Shown here: one piece after another, positions 62,456 through 64,000 of the stretch
Numbering within the stretch: the stretch's first letter is position 1
Layout: every line of letters begins with the position of its first letter
NCBI GenBank assembly: GCA_963697975.1
Contig: OY969111.1
Location: 2,232,001 to 2,296,000 of the forward strand
Length of the DNA: 64,000 bases
Direction: 5' to 3'
From: QHXM01 sp963697975
GTDB lineage: Bacteria > Acidobacteriota > Blastocatellia > Pyrinomonadales > Pyrinomonadaceae
Notes under the pieces: generated by a model
Told to the model about the DNA's origin: nothing
Database searches by the model: none
The model's input: the letters and a program-made list of their open reading frames with translations, nothing else
Position numbers and translations under genes: made by a program

Positions 62456-62556
62456 AGAATAGACAGGATTAACAAGATGGACAGGATAAAAAGAACCAAT
62501 ATCAAGCTAGATTATCCCGTCTTGTCTTCTTAATCCTGTTAATCCTGTCTAATTCT
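62456..62556. repeat. Nonamer-repeat hairpin N (ACAGGATTA family)
   Basis: Arm 62456-62493 and arm 62512-62556 with units like AACAGGATT and their complements. 62460-62491 is an exact reverse match of 32 nt in hairpin J. Lies between hypD stop and hypE start. Confidence 0.92.
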
Positions 62557-62576
62557 TATTGCTCTTGTTACTGACT

Positions 62577-63701
62577 CTAACTCGCGTTGGAAGCTGAGCG
62601 CTCGGCGATCTTCGATAATCGTCCGAAGTTGTAATAAGCGGCGCACGCGCCCTCAGATGAGACCATGCAGGAGCCAATCGGCGTTTCCGGCGTGCAGGCC
62701 GTGCCGAAGACTTTGCATTCCCACGGACGCTTGACTCCCTTCAAAATCTCGCCGCACTGGCACGCCTTCGGGTCGGCAATTCGCAAACCCGGCACACTGA
62801 ATTTCAGTTCCGCATCAAAGGCGGCGTATTTTCGTTGCAGCTTCATGCCGCTGTGCGCGATTGAGCCTAAGCCCCGCCACTCGAAATAATCTCTCGGCTC
62901 GAAGACATCGAAGAGAATCTCAAGGGCTTTCCGATTGCCGTCGCGTGTAATACAGCGCGCATATTGATTCTCAACTTCTGCGCGTCCTTCGACGACTTGC
63001 TTGACGATCATGTAGACCGATTGCAGGATGTCCAGCGGCTCAAAGCCGGAAACGGCGACCGGCTTGCCGTACTCGCGTGGAACAAATTCGTAGGGGCGAG
63101 TGCCGATGACGGTGCTGACGTGGCCGGGGCCTAAGAATCCGTCGAGTTGCAAATCGGGCGAATCCAGCAGGGCTTTCAGCGCGGGCACAATCGTGATGTG
63201 ATTGCAGAAGGCGCTGAAATTCTCGACGCCATCCTTCGCTGCCTGAAGGATGGTCATGGCGGTCGAAGGCGCGGTGGTCTCAAAGCCAAGCGCGAGGAAG
63301 ACGACCTCTCGCTCAGGATTCTTCTTCGCAATCTTCAAGGCGTCTAACGGCGAATAGACCATCCGCACATCACAGCCACTGGCTTTCGCGTCGAGCAGGC
63401 TGGTCTTAGAGCCGGGCACGCGCATCGCATCGCCGAAGGTCGTGAAAATCACGTTGGGCTGCTGGGCTATGGAGATGGCATCGTCAACGCGCCCCAGCGG
63501 AATGACGCAGACGGGACACCCCGGCCCATGAATCATGGTGATGTTATCGGGAAGCAAATCCTCTATCCCGTACTTGAAGATGGTGTGCGTATGGCCGCCG
63601 CAGACTTCCATAATCTTGAGCGGCCTATCGGTCATGTGCGCGATCTGCTCGGCCAGCTTCTGCGCGATGTCGCCTTGCCTGTATTCGTCTACGAATTTCA
63701 T
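62577..63701 (-). CDS. hypD: Hydrogenase maturation protein HypD
   Basis: 374 residues, normal length. Conserved cysteines: Cys34 in MEVCGGHTHT, and Cys62/Cys65 in HGPGCPVCV, which place the Fe(CN)2CO assembly site. The C-terminal cluster ligands lie in ACQCGEIL, CKVFGTACTPE and GSCMVSSEGACAAYY. HypD with HypC holds the iron while CN and CO ligands are attached. Its neighbours hypE and the nickel transporter support a functional [NiFe]-hydrogenase in this genome. Confidence 0.97.
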   Translation of the reverse strand: MKFVDEYRQGDIAQKLAEQIAHMTDRPLKIMEVCGGHTHTIFKYGIEDLLPDNITMIHGPGCPVCVIPLGRVDDAISIAQQPNVIFTTFGDAMRVPGSKTSLLDAKASGCDVRMVYSPLDALKIAKKNPEREVVFLALGFETTAPSTAMTILQAAKDGVENFSAFCNHITIVPALKALLDSPDLQLDGFLGPGHVSTVIGTRPYEFVPREYGKPVAVSGFEPLDILQSVYMIVKQVVEGRAEVENQYARCITRDGNRKALEILFDVFEPRDYFEWRGLGSIAHSGMKLQRKYAAFDAELKFSVPGLRIADPKACQCGEILKGVKRPWECKVFGTACTPETPIGSCMVSSEGACAAYYNFGRLSKIAERSASNAS

Positions 63702-63718
63702 ATCATCACCCGCTTTGT

Positions 63719-64000
63719 TTATGCCTCTTCAACCAGAGACTTGTGTTTCAGGAAAGTATGAACCATGTCCCACATGATGTGATAAAGAGCGACGTGTGTC
63801 TCCTGTATCCGGTGAATGCTTGAGGTCGGGACGGTCAGGCAGAAATCCAGCAGACCGCCCTCGCACAACTTATTCATCTTGCCGCCGTCATTTCCCGCGA
63901 ACCCGATGGTCAGAAGTTTCATTCGCCGTGCAGTCGCAAAAGCGTGCATCAGGTTTTCGGAATTGCCGCTCGTGGAGATGCCGAGCAGAACGTCTCCCTC
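63719..64000 (-). CDS. gmhA: SIS-domain phosphoheptose isomerase-like protein (cut by window edge)
   Basis: About 93 C-terminal residues. SIS motif GDVLLGISTSGNSENLMHAF, then MKLLTIGFAGNDGGKMNKLC, and the C-terminal helix IQETHVALYHIMWDMVHTFL, all as in GmhA. This enzyme isomerises sedoheptulose 7-phosphate for LPS heptose. SIS/GmhA-like genes also occur beside hyp operons, and this copy lies 17 bp upstream of hypD on the same strand. The rest is outside the window. Confidence 0.88.
   Translation of the reverse strand, partial: EGDVLLGISTSGNSENLMHAFATARRMKLLTIGFAGNDGGKMNKLCEGGLLDFCLTVPTSSIHRIQETHVALYHIMWDMVHTFLKHKSLVEEA

Overview
The window looks like a piece of a chromosome from an Acidobacteriota-type bacterium, possibly class Blastocatellia. 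This is inferred from gene content and not from a marker gene. The supporting content is a moderately high G+C, many ECF sigma/anti-sigma (zf-HC2) pairs, TPR-CHAT and giant DUF11/Calx-beta/HYR surface proteins, an S46 peptidase, a GTP51-type PBP1A, and an outer membrane (beta-barrel proteins, transglycosylase). No phage and no complete insertion sequence is present.

Layout. 1-9158 (minus): a cut ECF sigma factor, comM/yifB, a LysM lytic transglycosylase, then the run flippase-like protein > nrdR > hsp20 > lon. 9474-16554 (plus): ECF sigma, a double zf-HC2 anti-sigma, B-box membrane protein, tiny membrane protein, M23 peptidase, S46 peptidase and a cold-shock gene with a clear promoter, long leader and terminator. 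16688-25218: MXAN_5187_C-like protein, selA, a PAS/GAF histidine kinase, NTF2-like lipoprotein, SET-domain protein, rph-murI and a Uma2 protein. 25326-30221: ssrA (tmRNA) divergent from the PBP1A gene, an esterase, tRNA-Asn and an EF-P paralogue with an EfpL/YeiP-type loop.

30232-44502 is an envelope and signalling island. It holds two beta-barrel proteins, a secreted TPR-CHAT protein convergent with an anti-sigma/sigma-like pair, and a 2121-residue surface protein. 44630-58009 (minus) is a glycan operon. It has four of the five enzyme types that make UDP-2,3-diacetamido-mannuronic acid (oxidoreductase, aminotransferase, acetyltransferase, 2-epimerase), plus two flavoproteins, a methyltransferase, a GT39-type transferase, a NodB deacetylase and a deacetylase-GT2 fusion. 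58166-60361 is a decayed patch with a PI-PLC gene, a thioredoxin-like remnant and a transposase scrap. 60362-64000 (minus) holds hypD, hypE, a nickel transporter and a phosphoheptose-isomerase-like gene.

The most unusual feature is scattered through the whole window: at least fourteen intergenic hairpins whose two arms are built from tandem 7-nt (twice 9-nt) units. The unit differs between families, but the architecture and position (starting at or just after a stop codon) are constant. Copies of one family can be nearly identical tens of kilobases apart. They resemble cyanobacterial STRR heptamers arranged as palindromes and are the main candidate for an undescribed element.
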